Origin: Murdochiella sp. Marseille-P8839
GTDB lineage: Bacteria > Bacillota > Clostridia > Tissierellales > Peptoniphilaceae
DNA: 64,000 nucleotides
Assembly: GCA_019753405.1 (NCBI GenBank)
Contig: JAIKLF010000003.1
Span: forward strand, 1 to 64,000
Direction: 5' to 3'
Part shown: positions 1-9,173 of the stretch, in pieces
How the letters are laid out: each line of letters starts with the position of its first letter
How positions within the stretch are numbered: position 1 is the first letter of the stretch
The notes under the pieces: generated by a model
Databases searched by the model: none
The model's input: the letters and a program-made list of their open reading frames with translations, nothing else
Told to the model about the DNA's origin: nothing
Made by a program: the position numbers and the translations under genes

Positions 1-10
1 TATTTTCTAC

Positions 11-180
11 AGCCAGGGCTTGGTAAGCAAAAAGGAACCCTGGCAATGACATTTTGTTTCGCTCAGCCAGGGTTCCGTTGCAAAAATCAGCCCTGGCTCG
101 CAAACTTTCTTCCTGCCAGCCAGGGTTTTACCAAAAAAATTGACCCTGGCAAAGGTACTACACCTCACCCGGCCAGGGTC
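11..180. repeat. Array of CCAGCCAGGG palindromic repeats (family A, left copy)
   Basis: Alternating arms CAGCCAGGG and CCCTGGC recur with AGGG positions at about 15, 69, 122 and 175, a pitch of 53-54 bp. Adjacent arms are inverted, so each pair could form a hairpin in DNA or RNA. The same family occurs at about 4111-4476 and 62495-62890. The array may extend beyond the left edge of the window. No coding function is supported. Confidence 0.9.
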
Positions 181-204
181 ATGCATAGTTTATAAACGAA
201 AATC

Positions 205-315
205 GCGCCGCCAACAGCGGTTCAAGCGGCGCTCCGCCTCAAACCGCGCCGCCAACAGCGATTCCAGCGGCGCTCCGTCTCAACCGCGCCGCCACGTCAT
301 TTTCAGCGGCGCTCC
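205..315. repeat. Three GCGGCGCTCC module repeats (family E)
   Basis: AGCGGCGCTCC occurs at about 225, 266 and 305, spaced 39-41 bp, with CGCCGCCAACAGC between copies. The GCCGC/GCGGC parts can pair. The same module is found at 16225-16475 and as single copies near 25090, 25630 and 62455. It lies directly downstream of the minus-strand gene ending at 329. Confidence 0.85.
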
Positions 316-328
316 TTTTTTTCCTGCA

Positions 329-2710
329 TTAAATCTTCATCGCCGTTTCGTAGGCCTGCCAGACGGCCGTTTTGATGTTGCCGATGGCGGCGCAGTCGCC
401 GATAAAATACGTTTGCGAGCCTGCATGAGGCTTGTCCATCAAGGGATCCGGACGATAACCGACGGCGGACATGACGGAATCGCAAGCCACATCATGCAGG
501 ACACCGGATGCATCCTTATACGTGACCGCATCCGCCTTCACCTCGACCAAAGTGGATTCTAGGAAAACCGGAACTTTGTGCAGCGCGAACCATTCCCGCA
601 TATAAGAGGAGTTGGCCAGGCAGACGCCTTCCGTAGCAATGAGATCTTCCTTCATTTCCAAAATAAACGGCTCCTTGCCCTGCAATGCCAGCTCGTAGGC
701 ATTTTCACAGCCGGTAAGGCTTCCGCCAATGACGGCAACACGTTGGCCGACGCGGAGAGCGTCAGCGGTGGTTTCCGCGGCAGCGGCACCTGCGGTTGCA
801 ACGTCTCCGATCGTTTCCGCAACAGCAGCGTCGTCAGAGGCAGCGACATCGGTAGCACCGGCGGTTGCTGCATTTCCGATCGTTTCCGTAGCACCAGCGT
901 TTGCAGCGTCGGTCGCCTCTGCAATCATGTCGCCTCCGCCTTTCCTGACCGCCGCGCCGCTGCCTTGCTGATCGCCTTGCCGGCCATTTCCTTCACCGCG
1001 GTTCGTCTCTTCCTCCCGGTGCTGCGCTTCCAGCGCACGCAAGAAATCCGTAGCCTCGATCGTGCGGTCAAAGCCCGGAACGCGCGAAAGGGTAATGGGC
1101 TTTCCGCCGGTGGCGACAATGACCGGATCCGTACCGAAGTCGTGGTCGGGCGCAATGGTCTGCTTCAGATGAACGGGAATGTTCAAACGATCCATTTCCT
1201 GACGATACCAGGCCAAGAGGTCGCGCATGGGTTTCTTATAAGACTCGGCGGCTCCCGGAATGACCACGCCGCCGAGGCGATCCGTTTGCTCATAAATGAC
1301 CGGATTATGACCGCGCAATTTGAGCACGCGTGCCGCCTCCATGCCACCAACGCCACCGCCAATGATGTGAACCGTTTTCGGCGCATCCGTCTTTTTAATA
1401 TAATGCTTGTCCCACTGCATGGTTTCCGCATTCACGGCGCAACGTGCCAAATGAAGCGAATCCTGCAGTTCCTGCATATTCGGTGTCCCCTTCCACTTGC
1501 TCATATTGAAGCAAGCATTGTGACACAGAATGCAAGGACGGATTTCTTCCTCTCGTCCTTCCAGCAGCTTCGTCACCCACTCCTGATCCGCCAAAAACGC
1601 GCGTGCAAAGCCGACACCGTCAATTGTGCCGGCAGCAACTTCCTTCGCCCCCACATAGGGATCCATGCGCCCTGCCGGAACGACAGGGATCGTCACGGCT
1701 TTTTTGATTTCCTTGACTTCGTCCAAATTGCAGTTTTCCGGCATATAAATCGGCGGATGGCACCAGTACCAGGCATCATAGGTGCCGTTATCGCAGTTGA
1801 GCATGTCATAGCCGGCATCCTGCAAATAACGTGCCGCCCAATGGGACTCTTCCATGTCCCGGCCGACCTCGGTGTATTCTTCCCCGGGAAGAGCCCCCTG
1901 ACGGAATCCCTTGGTCTTGGATTCCACGGAATAGCGCAGAGAAACCGGAAAATCATCGCCACAGACGCGCTTAATCTCCCGGACAATATCCACCGGGAAA
2001 CGATACCGGTTTTCCCGACTGCCACCGTAGGCATCCGTGCGCTTGTTGACGTACTTGAGCGTGAACTGATCCAGCAGGTAGCCTTCATGGACGGCATGCA
2101 CTTCTACCCCATCCACCCCGGCATCCTTGAGGAGTTTTGCGCTTTTGCCAAACGCCTCCACCATCTGTTGGATTTCCTCAACGGTCATCGCACGAGAAGG
2201 CACTTTATCCGACCAGCGGTTGGGCGCAGCCGATGCCGAGGCAGTGATCTTGTCCAGATTCATGACGGGCTTTGAAAGGAAGCGCAAAACCGGATTCGTA
2301 TAAAGTTTCTCCATCATGGGAGAAATCGTGAAGGAACGGCCGAATCCCGCCGTCAGCTGTACGAAAAGTTTGGCGCCTGTTTGATGGAATTTCGGCAACC
2401 ATTTTGCCAGATCGTCGTACATCCGCTTATTTTTATACAACCACTGGCCATACATGGGGTTATACACCGGCTGGCATCCCGGAAGAACCAGTCCCACATG
2501 GTTTTCCGCGATGGTCTGAATAAAGTGTGCGCCGACCTCGTCAAAGTGGTTCTTTTCCATCCATCCCAGCAGATTCGTGCCACCCATCGAGGTGAGCACA
2601 ATGCGGTTTTTGATTTCCACCTTGCCGATCTTCCACGGCGTAAAAAGCGGTGCGATCGCCTCGGGTGCATTTTTTTCCATTTCTGCTCTTGTGGTTATTC
2701 CCGTGGTCAT
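329..2710 (-). CDS. NADH:flavin oxidoreductase / 2,4-dienoyl-CoA reductase-like protein with inserted linker
   Basis: A 793-residue old-yellow-enzyme-type iron-sulfur flavoprotein. Residues about 20-380 form the FMN TIM barrel (YGGSRENR is typical). The cysteine cluster PCILCHNAC plus a later ARC should hold a 4Fe-4S cluster. IIGGGVGGMEAARV is the FAD Rossmann motif and VIGGSLTGCENA the NAD(P)H motif. The family reduces enoate or dienoyl-CoA double bonds; the substrate here cannot be told. Odd feature: residues about 564-656, between the two nucleotide-binding motifs, are a low-complexity Ala/Thr/Gly/Asp-rich insert encoded partly by a 69-bp DNA repeat (TCCGATCGTTTCCG at 806 and 875). The start is supported by AAGGAGG eight bases upstream. 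It is the last minus-strand gene before the left repeat array. Confidence 0.88.
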   Translation of the reverse strand: MTTGITTRAEMEKNAPEAIAPLFTPWKIGKVEIKNRIVLTSMGGTNLLGWMEKNHFDEVGAHFIQTIAENHVGLVLPGCQPVYNPMYGQWLYKNKRMYDDLAKWLPKFHQTGAKLFVQLTAGFGRSFTISPMMEKLYTNPVLRFLSKPVMNLDKITASASAAPNRWSDKVPSRAMTVEEIQQMVEAFGKSAKLLKDAGVDGVEVHAVHEGYLLDQFTLKYVNKRTDAYGGSRENRYRFPVDIVREIKRVCGDDFPVSLRYSVESKTKGFRQGALPGEEYTEVGRDMEESHWAARYLQDAGYDMLNCDNGTYDAWYWCHPPIYMPENCNLDEVKEIKKAVTIPVVPAGRMDPYVGAKEVAAGTIDGVGFARAFLADQEWVTKLLEGREEEIRPCILCHNACFNMSKWKGTPNMQELQDSLHLARCAVNAETMQWDKHYIKKTDAPKTVHIIGGGVGGMEAARVLKLRGHNPVIYEQTDRLGGVVIPGAAESYKKPMRDLLAWYRQEMDRLNIPVHLKQTIAPDHDFGTDPVIVATGGKPITLSRVPGFDRTIEATDFLRALEAQHREEETNRGEGNGRQGDQQGSGAAVRKGGGDMIAEATDAANAGATETIGNAATAGATDVAASDDAAVAETIGDVATAGAAAAETTADALRVGQRVAVIGGSLTGCENAYELALQGKEPFILEMKEDLIATEGVCLANSSYMREWFALHKVPVFLESTLVEVKADAVTYKDASGVLHDVACDSVMSAVGYRPDPLMDKPHAGSQTYFIGDCAAIGNIKTAVWQAYETAMKI

Positions 2711-2800
2711 GGTTTCCTCCTTTTTAATATAATTGCCTTATTTTTAGTGATGCTGATGACGCGATCTTCTTATTCTGATCGTGCGGATGGTGCGATCTCT

Positions 2801-3304
2801 TTATTCCTTAAGCAACCCCGTTATGCAAAGGTTATACGTGAAATCTCCCTTGGTGACGGCGTTGATTTTCCTGCCTTCCGGCTGAAACCCTACCTTTTCC
2901 AACACACGCCCGGATGCGCGATTGGGTTCATAATACAGTCCGGTGATGCGCACAATATCCAGCTGTGCAAAAGCCAGTCGACAGATTTCGCTTGCCGCGC
3001 GGGTCATAATTCCTTTTCCCCAGTAGGGCGTCAGCAGAATATAGCCGATGTTGGCATCCCGACGGGACATGCCCTCCCCTTTTTCTACGGAAATGTTGCC
3101 GACGATTTCGCCGTCCACAACAATAAGGCGCCACAAACCGGTCTTTCCCTCGTTTTCAGCCACCATATTGATCCACCAATCCGCAGATTCATCCGTATAT
3201 GGGTCGGGAATGCGATCGGACAGATAGGTTCGATCGACGGCATTGCAGACTTTCTTCAATCCTTCTCTATCTTCTGCTGTCGGAATTTTCAGCTGAATGT
3301 CCAT
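2801..3304 (-). CDS. GNAT family N-acetyltransferase (RimJ/RimL-like)
   Basis: A 167-residue protein with the GNAT acetyl-CoA binding region (PYWGKGIMTRAA, near residue 100) followed by the typical NRASGRVLEKVGF segment. This is the length and motif order of RimJ/RimL-type acetyltransferases, which acetylate protein N-termini or small amines; the substrate is not evident. GAGGAG lies just upstream of the ATG. It is 90 bp upstream of the flavin oxidoreductase on the same strand and may be cotranscribed with it, but nothing links the two functionally. Confidence 0.85.
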   Translation of the reverse strand: MDIQLKIPTAEDREGLKKVCNAVDRTYLSDRIPDPYTDESADWWINMVAENEGKTGLWRLIVVDGEIVGNISVEKGEGMSRRDANIGYILLTPYWGKGIMTRAASEICRLAFAQLDIVRITGLYYEPNRASGRVLEKVGFQPEGRKINAVTKGDFTYNLCITGLLKE

Positions 3305-3358
3305 GTGGTCTCCTCTTATGATGCGTCTGAACAGGGAGTGTTTTTCCCGTCCAAGCGC

Positions 3359-3853
3359 TCACCTTTCCTGCACTTCTTTTCCGGAGAGATGTTCAATATC
3401 GATTTGGTACATCCGAACGCCGTGCCAACTTCTCTCCATGGCTTGAACGATCAGGTCTTCACTCGGATAATACTTGCGAGCAAATTGTACCAGCGCCGCC
3501 TTTGCCGGCTCCTCTTCTTCAATGGCATGGCATCGACCAAAGACAACGACGCTCTCTACGTAGGGCGCCCACTCTTCTTTTCGAATGCTCTCATTTCCAT
3601 AAACCGTAAAACACACTTTATCGGAGGCATTCAGCGCATCGACTTTATGGCCGGCCTTTGCGCTGTGAAAAATGATCCTTTGTGCATCTTCATCGTACCA
3701 ATAATTGATCGGAATGGCGTAAGGATAACCTTCGTCGCCGTTAACGGCCAGAACCCCTCGCCGGGCACTCCTTAGCAGCGCTTTCGCCTGGTCCATTGTC
3801 CGTTCATTTTTCTTTCTTCGCAGGGGACGAAACATATTTTCTCCTTGAAACAT
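3359..3853 (-). CDS. Pyridoxamine 5'-phosphate oxidase family flavoprotein (NimA-like)
   Basis: A split-barrel FMN-binding protein of about 160 residues. Segments typical of the NimA/PPOX-like group are YPYAIPINYWYD, IIFHSAKAGHKVDAL, KVCFTV and SVVVFGR, ending in HLSGKE. Members bind FMN or heme and some reduce nitroimidazoles; resistance cannot be predicted from sequence. The 5' end is unusual: an 18-bp unit carrying GGAGAAAATATGTTTC is perfectly duplicated, giving two start codons (3853 and 3835) in the same frame, each with its own ribosome-binding site. The two products would differ by six residues. The open frame continues upstream to 4006, but that part lacks a ribosome-binding site and has no family similarity. 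Confidence 0.82.
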   Translation of the reverse strand: MFQGENMFRPLRRKKNERTMDQAKALLRSARRGVLAVNGDEGYPYAIPINYWYDEDAQRIIFHSAKAGHKVDALNASDKVCFTVYGNESIRKEEWAPYVESVVVFGRCHAIEEEEPAKAALVQFARKYYPSEDLIVQAMERSWHGVRMYQIDIEHLSGKEVQER

Positions 3854-3864
3854 ATTTTCTCCTT
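3829..3864 (-). promoter_or_regulatory. Tandemly duplicated ribosome-binding site plus start codon
   Basis: Two perfect 18-bp copies (3829-3846 and 3847-3864). Read on the minus strand, each carries GGAGAAAATATGTTTC. The duplication is a multiple of three, so both starts are in frame with the NimA-like gene. Confidence 0.9.
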
Positions 3865-4110
3865 TCGTAAATCGGGCTTCTATGTGTTTTTTGGGTTTAT
3901 TTTCTTTTCCAGTTTTGCTGACGCTTCTGGTCTTTGGGCGTTTCTGCCCCGGCACGTCGAAAGGCGGAGCGCCGGCATGGTTGATGCTTATGCCTTTGCG
4001 CATCACGCTGCAATAAGCCGAGACGCTGCACGAGCAGAATTGATGTTCATACTTTACCCGATCGCATCGAACTTATCTCCTGATGTCAAAAAAGATAGTA
4101 ATAATGCGCC

Positions 4111-4476
4111 CGTAGCCCCGGCTGGCAAGAGGCGTAGCATCCAGCCAGGGTTTGTTGTGGACTTCCCGACCCTGGCTGGCGAGCAGCATTTGATCCAGCC
4201 AGGGTCCGTTGGAGGATGCTTGACCCTGGCTGACGCGCGTCGTTTGGTCCAGCCAGGGTTTGTTTGGCCTGCCCAGCCCTGGCTGGCGAGCAGCATTTGA
4301 TCCAGCCAGGGTTTGTTATGGCCTGCTCAGCCCTGGCTGGCGAGCAGCATTTGATCCAGCCAGGGTTTGTGATCGCCTGCTCAGCCCTGGCTGGCGAGTG
4401 GCATTTGATCCAGCCAGGGTCCGCTATGGCCTGCTTGACCCTGGCTAGCGCGCGTGGTTTGATCCAGCCAGGGTCG
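4111..4476. repeat. Array of CCAGCCAGGG palindromic repeats (family A, 54-bp pitch)
   Basis: About seven units of CCCTGGCTGG, 15-nt spacer, CCAGCCAGGG, 19-nt spacer. CCCTGG starts at 4277, 4331 and 4385, an exact 54-bp period in the best-conserved part. Spacers are themselves similar from unit to unit (CGAGCAGCATTTGAT is common). Because 54 is divisible by three, long spurious reading frames run through it on both strands. It lies between the divergent NimA-like gene and the nuclease-like gene, and covers most of the 4007-4628 gap. Confidence 0.93.
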
Positions 4477-4628
4477 GATGACTCCTCGGCCCAAGTCTGC
4501 CGGTAGATAACCGGCAAATCGCCGCCGAACGCCCAAATGGAATGGCTTGGAACACAGGTGGAACAAAGCTTATGCGATAATAAAGGAGCAATGAAAGGCA
4601 GAGCGAATTACCTGCGAAGAGGTGAATC

Positions 4629-5528
4629 ATGAATGGCCAACGTACATCAAAAGAGGGAAAATTTACAAAAAAAAGAAAAGTATCTAATGAAAGAAAAACC
4701 ACAATAGAAAGAAAAGCCGCAAAAGAGAAAAAAGTGTCAAACGAGATTGCCGAATACTTGGAGGAATTGAAGCGGCGCCTTGCTGAGCTGCAATCTGAGC
4801 AGGTTCCCGGAAAACTGGAAATAAAAACGAATGGTAAGCGACCGGAATACTTTTATTGCACAAGATAGGGCGGCGTTAAGCGCCGCGAGTACATTCCAAA
4901 ATCCCGGCAAGAGGAGGTGAAACGACTCGCGCAGCAGGCGTACAATAACCGAATAGAACGAGTTTTGAACGCCTTATCAAAAAAACGAAGTTTGTCTTAC
5001 AGGCAAATCGAGTGGACGATTGATGGCGTGTACCAGAATCTACATCCCTTGCGACAGGCGCTCGTGGTTCCTGTGCAGGAAACCGCCGAGCAACAGTTTG
5101 CCGCTTGGAAGGTGAAGCCGTATCAAGGGTTGACATTTCGGGAAGGCGACCCGGATGGCATCCTGACTAATAATAATGAACGGGTGCGATCAAAGTCAGA
5201 AAAGATTTTGGCCGATCTCTTTCTTGCCCAGGGAATTTTCTATAAATATGAGTGTCCGTTGTTTTTGCGCGACGAAAAAATCTTCTATCCTGACTTTACC
5301 TTTTACCATCCGAGGCGCAAGCAGGAAATCTACTGGGAACATTTCGGACGAATGGATCTGCCAGAATATGCGTTACGGTCTGCGAGCAAAATTCGCACGT
5401 ATGAACGCAATGGTATTTTTCTTGGAGACCGACTGATTGCTACCTTTGAAGGGGATAGTCTTATTCTGGATAGCCGTAGTGTTCAAGACCTCATTGATCA
5501 CTATGAATTGCGACTTTGCACACGCTGA
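4629..5528 (+). pseudogene. PD-(D/E)XK nuclease-like gene interrupted by a single in-frame amber codon
   Basis: Two open segments in one frame (4629-4868 and 4869-5528) are separated only by TAG at 4866-4868. Read through, they give about 299 residues that align along their length with the intact paralogue at 14834-15646. Shared segments are KILAD, YKYECPLF, YPDFTF, EIYWEHFGRMD and GDRL. The likely catalytic acids are Glu191 (RSKSEK), Asp222 (YPDFTF) and Glu233 (EIYWEH) in read-through numbering. In the paralogue the amber position is a Glu encoded by GAG, so one G-to-T change explains the stop. The N-terminus is Lys/Arg-rich. GAGGTG precedes the ATG. A separate GTG start at 4917 is possible but GAGGAG directly abuts it. 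Either a recent pseudogene, amber read-through, or a shortened nuclease domain. Similar clostridial proteins are known only as hypothetical. Confidence 0.75.
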
Positions 5529-5627
5529 ACCGAATACGTTACGCCCGTCCCAGTGCCTTCTACTTTTACCACCGGCAAATGGAAACGAGAAACGCTAAGC
5601 CAGATGTAGAAACACCCTTTACGCGAT

Positions 5628-6602
5628 CTATTTCTTAAGAAAGTCGCTCTCCTCGATCGTCTTGAGAAGATAGGAAAGGTCATCGTAGCGAGAGTCGTCG
5701 GAGGAGGAGCCAAGACTTACGATTAAAAACTCTTTTTCCCCTGTGCGGTAAAGGACAACAAGGTTGTAGTCGCCTGCCAAAGACCCCGTTTTAATTCCTT
5801 TCACTTTTTCGTTGTAATAGGGATCATTCGGGTCGAGGAATCGGTTCGTATTTTTCCAGGATTTTGTCGTTCCATCTGCCAATGTCGCCACATACGTGGA
5901 CTGCGAAATGATTTCACGAAACCAAGATTCCTCTAACAAAGTCTCACAAACGTGTTGCAGATCGACGGCGGTCGTGCTCCCTTCAAAATCATAGCCGCTG
6001 GGATCAAACAGACAGGTGTCCGTCCAGCCTTTCTGTTGCAAATGCATGCGCAAATCGTCCAGAAACAAACGAATCCGATCGTCACTGTTTGTTGCATCCG
6101 GATGCTGGACTCCGCCAATATAATCCGCCACAACATACGCAGCGTCATTTCCCGACGGAACGAGCATAGCGGCAAAAAGATCCCGCAAAGTATAGGTTTC
6201 TCCGGCTTGCAGGTATGCCAAGGAAGAACCTTCTTTAACATGAAGCAAGGACTCCTCTTCGACAGTGATAAGCGTGTCCGACGATGCAATCGTACGTGCA
6301 TACTCAATCGTAAATAGTTTGGCAAGGCTTGCCGGACTTTGTTTTTCCGTTTTCTGCTTTTCTACAAAAACGGAATTGTTGCTTCGATCAACCAAGATCA
6401 TCGCTTTCGCGTTATATCCGTTTTTCGCACCTGCGCTTTGTCGATAACGCCAAGCGGAAAAGTCATCTTTCCACTTGCGAAAATGTTCCGGCTGCACCGC
6501 GTAAAATAAAAAACCGCTGACGGCAAACAGAAAAACGAAAAGAAAAACAAATCGTGTTCTGCGCCGGGAATGCCGTTTTTTTCGACTCCCACTCTCTCTC
6601 AT
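5628..6602 (-). CDS. D-alanyl-D-alanine carboxypeptidase (peptidase S11 family)
   Basis: A 324-residue penicillin-binding-protein-type D,D-carboxypeptidase that trims pentapeptide stems in the wall. The three active-site motifs are present: SLAK at residues 92-95 (nucleophile Ser92), SGN at 150-152 and KTG at 271-273. A basic start and a hydrophobic segment at about 17-37 indicate an N-terminal membrane anchor or uncleaved signal. The protein ends soon after the catalytic domain, so the C-terminal beta domain and amphipathic helix of PBP5/DacF are absent. AAGGGG lies upstream of the ATG. It converges with the nuclease-like gene 99 bp away, with no clear terminator between them. Confidence 0.9.
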   Translation of the reverse strand: MRESGSRKKRHSRRRTRFVFLFVFLFAVSGFLFYAVQPEHFRKWKDDFSAWRYRQSAGAKNGYNAKAMILVDRSNNSVFVEKQKTEKQSPASLAKLFTIEYARTIASSDTLITVEEESLLHVKEGSSLAYLQAGETYTLRDLFAAMLVPSGNDAAYVVADYIGGVQHPDATNSDDRIRLFLDDLRMHLQQKGWTDTCLFDPSGYDFEGSTTAVDLQHVCETLLEESWFREIISQSTYVATLADGTTKSWKNTNRFLDPNDPYYNEKVKGIKTGSLAGDYNLVVLYRTGEKEFLIVSLGSSSDDSRYDDLSYLLKTIEESDFLKK

Positions 6603-7027
6603 CCCTATTCCCCTTTCTGTCGACCGATGGTATTCGTTTAATCTCCCCGCTACCCCTAAGCCCTTGACGTTGGACTAAGCACCTGCAATGGCGAGAGCAT
6701 GGTCGATGCGGAAATCCAATGCCATCCCTAAGGCCGTGGCATTAAGACCTTGGCATTAAGACCTTGGCGTTGAGCAAATCACTCTACCGCTGTTTAGCCT
6801 GTACCACCAACCAAATTGCTTACGTCTCATTTTACCAAGGCCAATTTTGCGGAAATTTATGAAATCGAAAGAAAGTTTTAAGATTTCGCCCTGCCTTGGC
6901 CGGTGATTTTTCGCAAATGGGTAAAGGACAAGTTAAGGTCAGGCATGGCCGACACATGACTGTCCAATTGCCGGCCAATCGGGACAACCGGAAAAGAAGG
7001 CCTTGAAAACGTGCATTTTCCGCCATT
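6603..7027. other. Intergenic stretch without recognisable gene
   Basis: Contains a 14-bp tandem duplication (ATTAAGACCTTGGC at 6741-6754 and 6755-6768). No open frame here has both a ribosome-binding site and a recognisable product. It is the 5' side of the divergent region between the carboxypeptidase and the acyl-CoA dehydrogenase fusion. Confidence 0.6.
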
Positions 7028-7056
7028 CTAATTCCGACGAATTTCATCGGAATTAG
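7028..7056. promoter_or_regulatory. Perfect 10-bp inverted repeat, candidate operator
   Basis: CTAATTCCGA (7028-7037) and TCGGAATTAG (7047-7056) are perfect inverted arms around a 9-bp centre. The right arm ends immediately before the -35 hexamer of the promoter at 7057-7085. This position suits a dimeric regulator of the dehydrogenase-flavodiiron operon; which one is unknown. Confidence 0.6.
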
Positions 7057-7085
7057 TTGCATACGCCGAATAATTGGATTAGAAT
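7057..7085 (+). promoter_or_regulatory. Predicted sigma-A promoter of the fusion dehydrogenase operon
   Basis: TTGCAT at 7057-7062 and TAGAAT at 7080-7085 with a 17-bp spacer. The predicted transcript starts near 7092, leaving a leader of about 98 nt before the ATG at 7190. Confidence 0.6.
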
Positions 7086-7189
7086 GTAGGGGAAGTGCAA
7101 CAGATTCAAATGTTGTCAAGCGTGCGGCGAAACGGTGGGAACGTGAAAACGTTTTGTTTGTGCGTAGGAGTAGGCAAAAAGGAGGAAGT

Positions 7190-9109
7190 ATGGGATATCA
7201 GCTGACACAGGAACACGAAGCGCTCCGTAAGATCGTTCGTGATTTTGCGGAAAAGGAAATCAAACCGATTGCTTTCCGACTGGATCAGGGTGAGGAATTT
7301 CCGGAAGAAATCGTCCAGCACATGGGCGAAATGGGATTGATGGGCATTCCGTACGAGAAAGAGTATGGCGGCCAGGGACTGGATGCGACCAGCTATGCAA
7401 TTACCGTAGAAGAGCTGTCCCGCGTGGATGGTGGTGTCGGCGTCATCTGCTCGGCACATACTTCCCTCGGATCATGGCCGATCTGGGCATTCGGTACCGA
7501 AGAACAGAAACAAAAATACTTAGTTCCTCTGGCAAAAGGTGAGAAAATCGGCGCATTCGGTCTGACCGAAGAGCATGCCGGCTCAGATGCCAGCGGAACA
7601 CAGACGACGGCTGTCCTGGAGGGAGATCACTACGTATTGAACGGTGGCAAGATCTTCATTACGAACGGCTATCGTGCAGATACTTACGTTATCTTCGCGG
7701 TCACCAGTCCGGAAAAAGGCAACCACGGCATCAGTGCCTTCATTGTTGAAAAAGACTTCGAGGGCTTTACTTTCCCGACACAATATGACAAACTCGGCAT
7801 TCGCTCCTCGATAACCTCCGAGCTCAGCTTCAAGAACGTCATCGTTCCGAAAGAGAACCTGCTCGGAAAAGAAGGCGAAGGCTTCAAGATTGCGATGGCA
7901 ACGCTTGACGGCGGTCGTATCGGCATTGCCTCCCAGGCATTGGGCATTGCGCAAGGCGCATTCGAAGCAACCGTCAACTATACGCGTGAGCGCATCCAGT
8001 TTGGACAACCGATCGCGGCAAACCAAGGCGTCAGCTTCAAGATTGCCGATATGGCCACGCGTATCGAGGCTTCCCGTCACCTGATCTATCAGGCAGCCGA
8101 GCTCAAGACCAAACACGAAAAATACACCAAAGAAGCCGCTATGGCGAAAATGTTCGCTTCGGATACGGCGATGTGGGTCACCACGGAAGCGATCCAGCTG
8201 CACGGCGGAAACGGCTTCATCAAGGGCTTTGATGTAGAACGTATGTTCCGCGATGCCAAGATTACGCAAATCTACGAAGGTACCAACGAAATCATGCGCG
8301 TCGTCATTGCCGGCCAAATCATCGGCCGCATCGGACGCAAGAAGAAAGCCGCGATGGTAGCGGATACCGGCAAAGCCGGCGCCGTCACCGGACCGCGCAA
8401 GAACATCATGTTTGAAGGCACGCCGGAAGAGCAGGTAAAACAGCTCGTTGAAGCACTCAAGAAAGACGGCTATGCCTTTGATACAACCGTCGATGTCTAT
8501 GCTCCGGTGGATGAGGTCGAACGCCTCGTTTCCGTTGGCCAAGGCATTGGCGACAAAGAAAACATGGCCGTTGCTGAAGAATTGGCGAAGGCTGTTGGCG
8601 GTGCCATTTCGAGCTCCCGTCCGGTAGCCGAAACGCTCGGCTATCTGCCGATCGAACGCTACGTCGGTATGTCCGGTCAGAAATTCAAGGGCAACCTCTA
8701 CTTTGCCATGGGCATTTCCGGTGCCGGCCAGCATCTGCGCGGCATCAAGGAAGCGGCAACCATCGTGGCGGTTAACACCGATGCGAGCGCGCCGATCTTT
8801 GCGAATGCCGACTACGGCATTGTGGGCGACATCATGGAAATCATGCCGCTGTTGACGGAAGCGCTGGAGCAGGGTCAGGAACGTCATCCGGCCGAAACCT
8901 TCGAGAAGAAAAAGCGCAACGTCCCGCAAGATCCGCGTACGAAATCCGGTATCTATGTCTGCAACGGTTGCGGTCATGAATATGATCCGGCCAAGGGCGA
9001 TCCGGATAGCGGTATCGCTCCGGGAACGCCGTTTGATCAGCTTCCGGACACCTATCTGTGCCCGAAGTGCGGTGACCCGAAGAGCGGCTACATCTCGATT
9101 GAAGATTAG
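7190..9109 (+). CDS. Acyl-CoA dehydrogenase / EtfA FAD-domain / rubredoxin fusion protein
   Basis: A 639-residue three-part protein. Residues about 1-380 are a complete acyl-CoA dehydrogenase ([15 protein letters not shown]; catalytic Glu363 in IYEGTNEI). Residues about 455-560 match the FAD-binding domain II of electron-transfer flavoprotein alpha ([50 protein letters not shown]); EtfB and EtfA domain I are missing. The C-terminus is a rubredoxin with CNGC (591, 594) and CPKC (624, 627). Known chemistry of the parts predicts electron flow from acyl-CoA to FAD, to the Etf FAD, to the rubredoxin iron. A flavodiiron protein, which normally takes electrons from rubredoxin, follows 64 bp downstream. 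AAAGGAGG precedes the ATG. Short-chain acyl-CoA (butyryl-CoA type) is likely but the substrate is not proven. Cytoplasmic. Confidence 0.92.
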   Translation: MGYQLTQEHEALRKIVRDFAEKEIKPIAFRLDQGEEFPEEIVQHMGEMGLMGIPYEKEYGGQGLDATSYAITVEELSRVDGGVGVICSAHTSLGSWPIWAFGTEEQKQKYLVPLAKGEKIGAFGLTEEHAGSDASGTQTTAVLEGDHYVLNGGKIFITNGYRADTYVIFAVTSPEKGNHGISAFIVEKDFEGFTFPTQYDKLGIRSSITSELSFKNVIVPKENLLGKEGEGFKIAMATLDGGRIGIASQALGIAQGAFEATVNYTRERIQFGQPIAANQGVSFKIADMATRIEASRHLIYQAAELKTKHEKYTKEAAMAKMFASDTAMWVTTEAIQLHGGNGFIKGFDVERMFRDAKITQIYEGTNEIMRVVIAGQIIGRIGRKKKAAMVADTGKAGAVTGPRKNIMFEGTPEEQVKQLVEALKKDGYAFDTTVDVYAPVDEVERLVSVGQGIGDKENMAVAEELAKAVGGAISSSRPVAETLGYLPIERYVGMSGQKFKGNLYFAMGISGAGQHLRGIKEAATIVAVNTDASAPIFANADYGIVGDIMEIMPLLTEALEQGQERHPAETFEKKKRNVPQDPRTKSGIYVCNGCGHEYDPAKGDPDSGIAPGTPFDQLPDTYLCPKCGDPKSGYISIED

Positions 9110-9173
9110 TCGATCCCGATAACAAACTGCACCGATCAAGAACGCACAAAAAGAAAGGTTAAGGAGGATTTGC

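Noticed and set aside
578-2275. 565-residue open frame antisense to the flavin oxidoreductase, and similar long antisense frames inside other genes
   Set aside because: They mirror strongly coding minus-strand genes, lack ribosome-binding sites and show no family motifs.
4111-4476. CRISPR array
   Set aside because: Pitch and repetition look similar, but the conserved parts are inverted arms, the spacers resemble each other, and no cas genes are present. The same holds for the family B and C arrays.
4054-4517. Repeat proteins encoded by long open frames through the arrays (also at 15720-16660, 24458-25736 and 62447-63098)
   Set aside because: A 54-bp unit is divisible by three and keeps frames open on both strands; there are no ribosome-binding sites and no protein family.
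4866-4868. Pyrrolysine-type decoding of the amber codon
   Set aside because: No pyl genes are visible in the window and the paralogue has an ordinary Glu at this place; a nonsense mutation is simpler.
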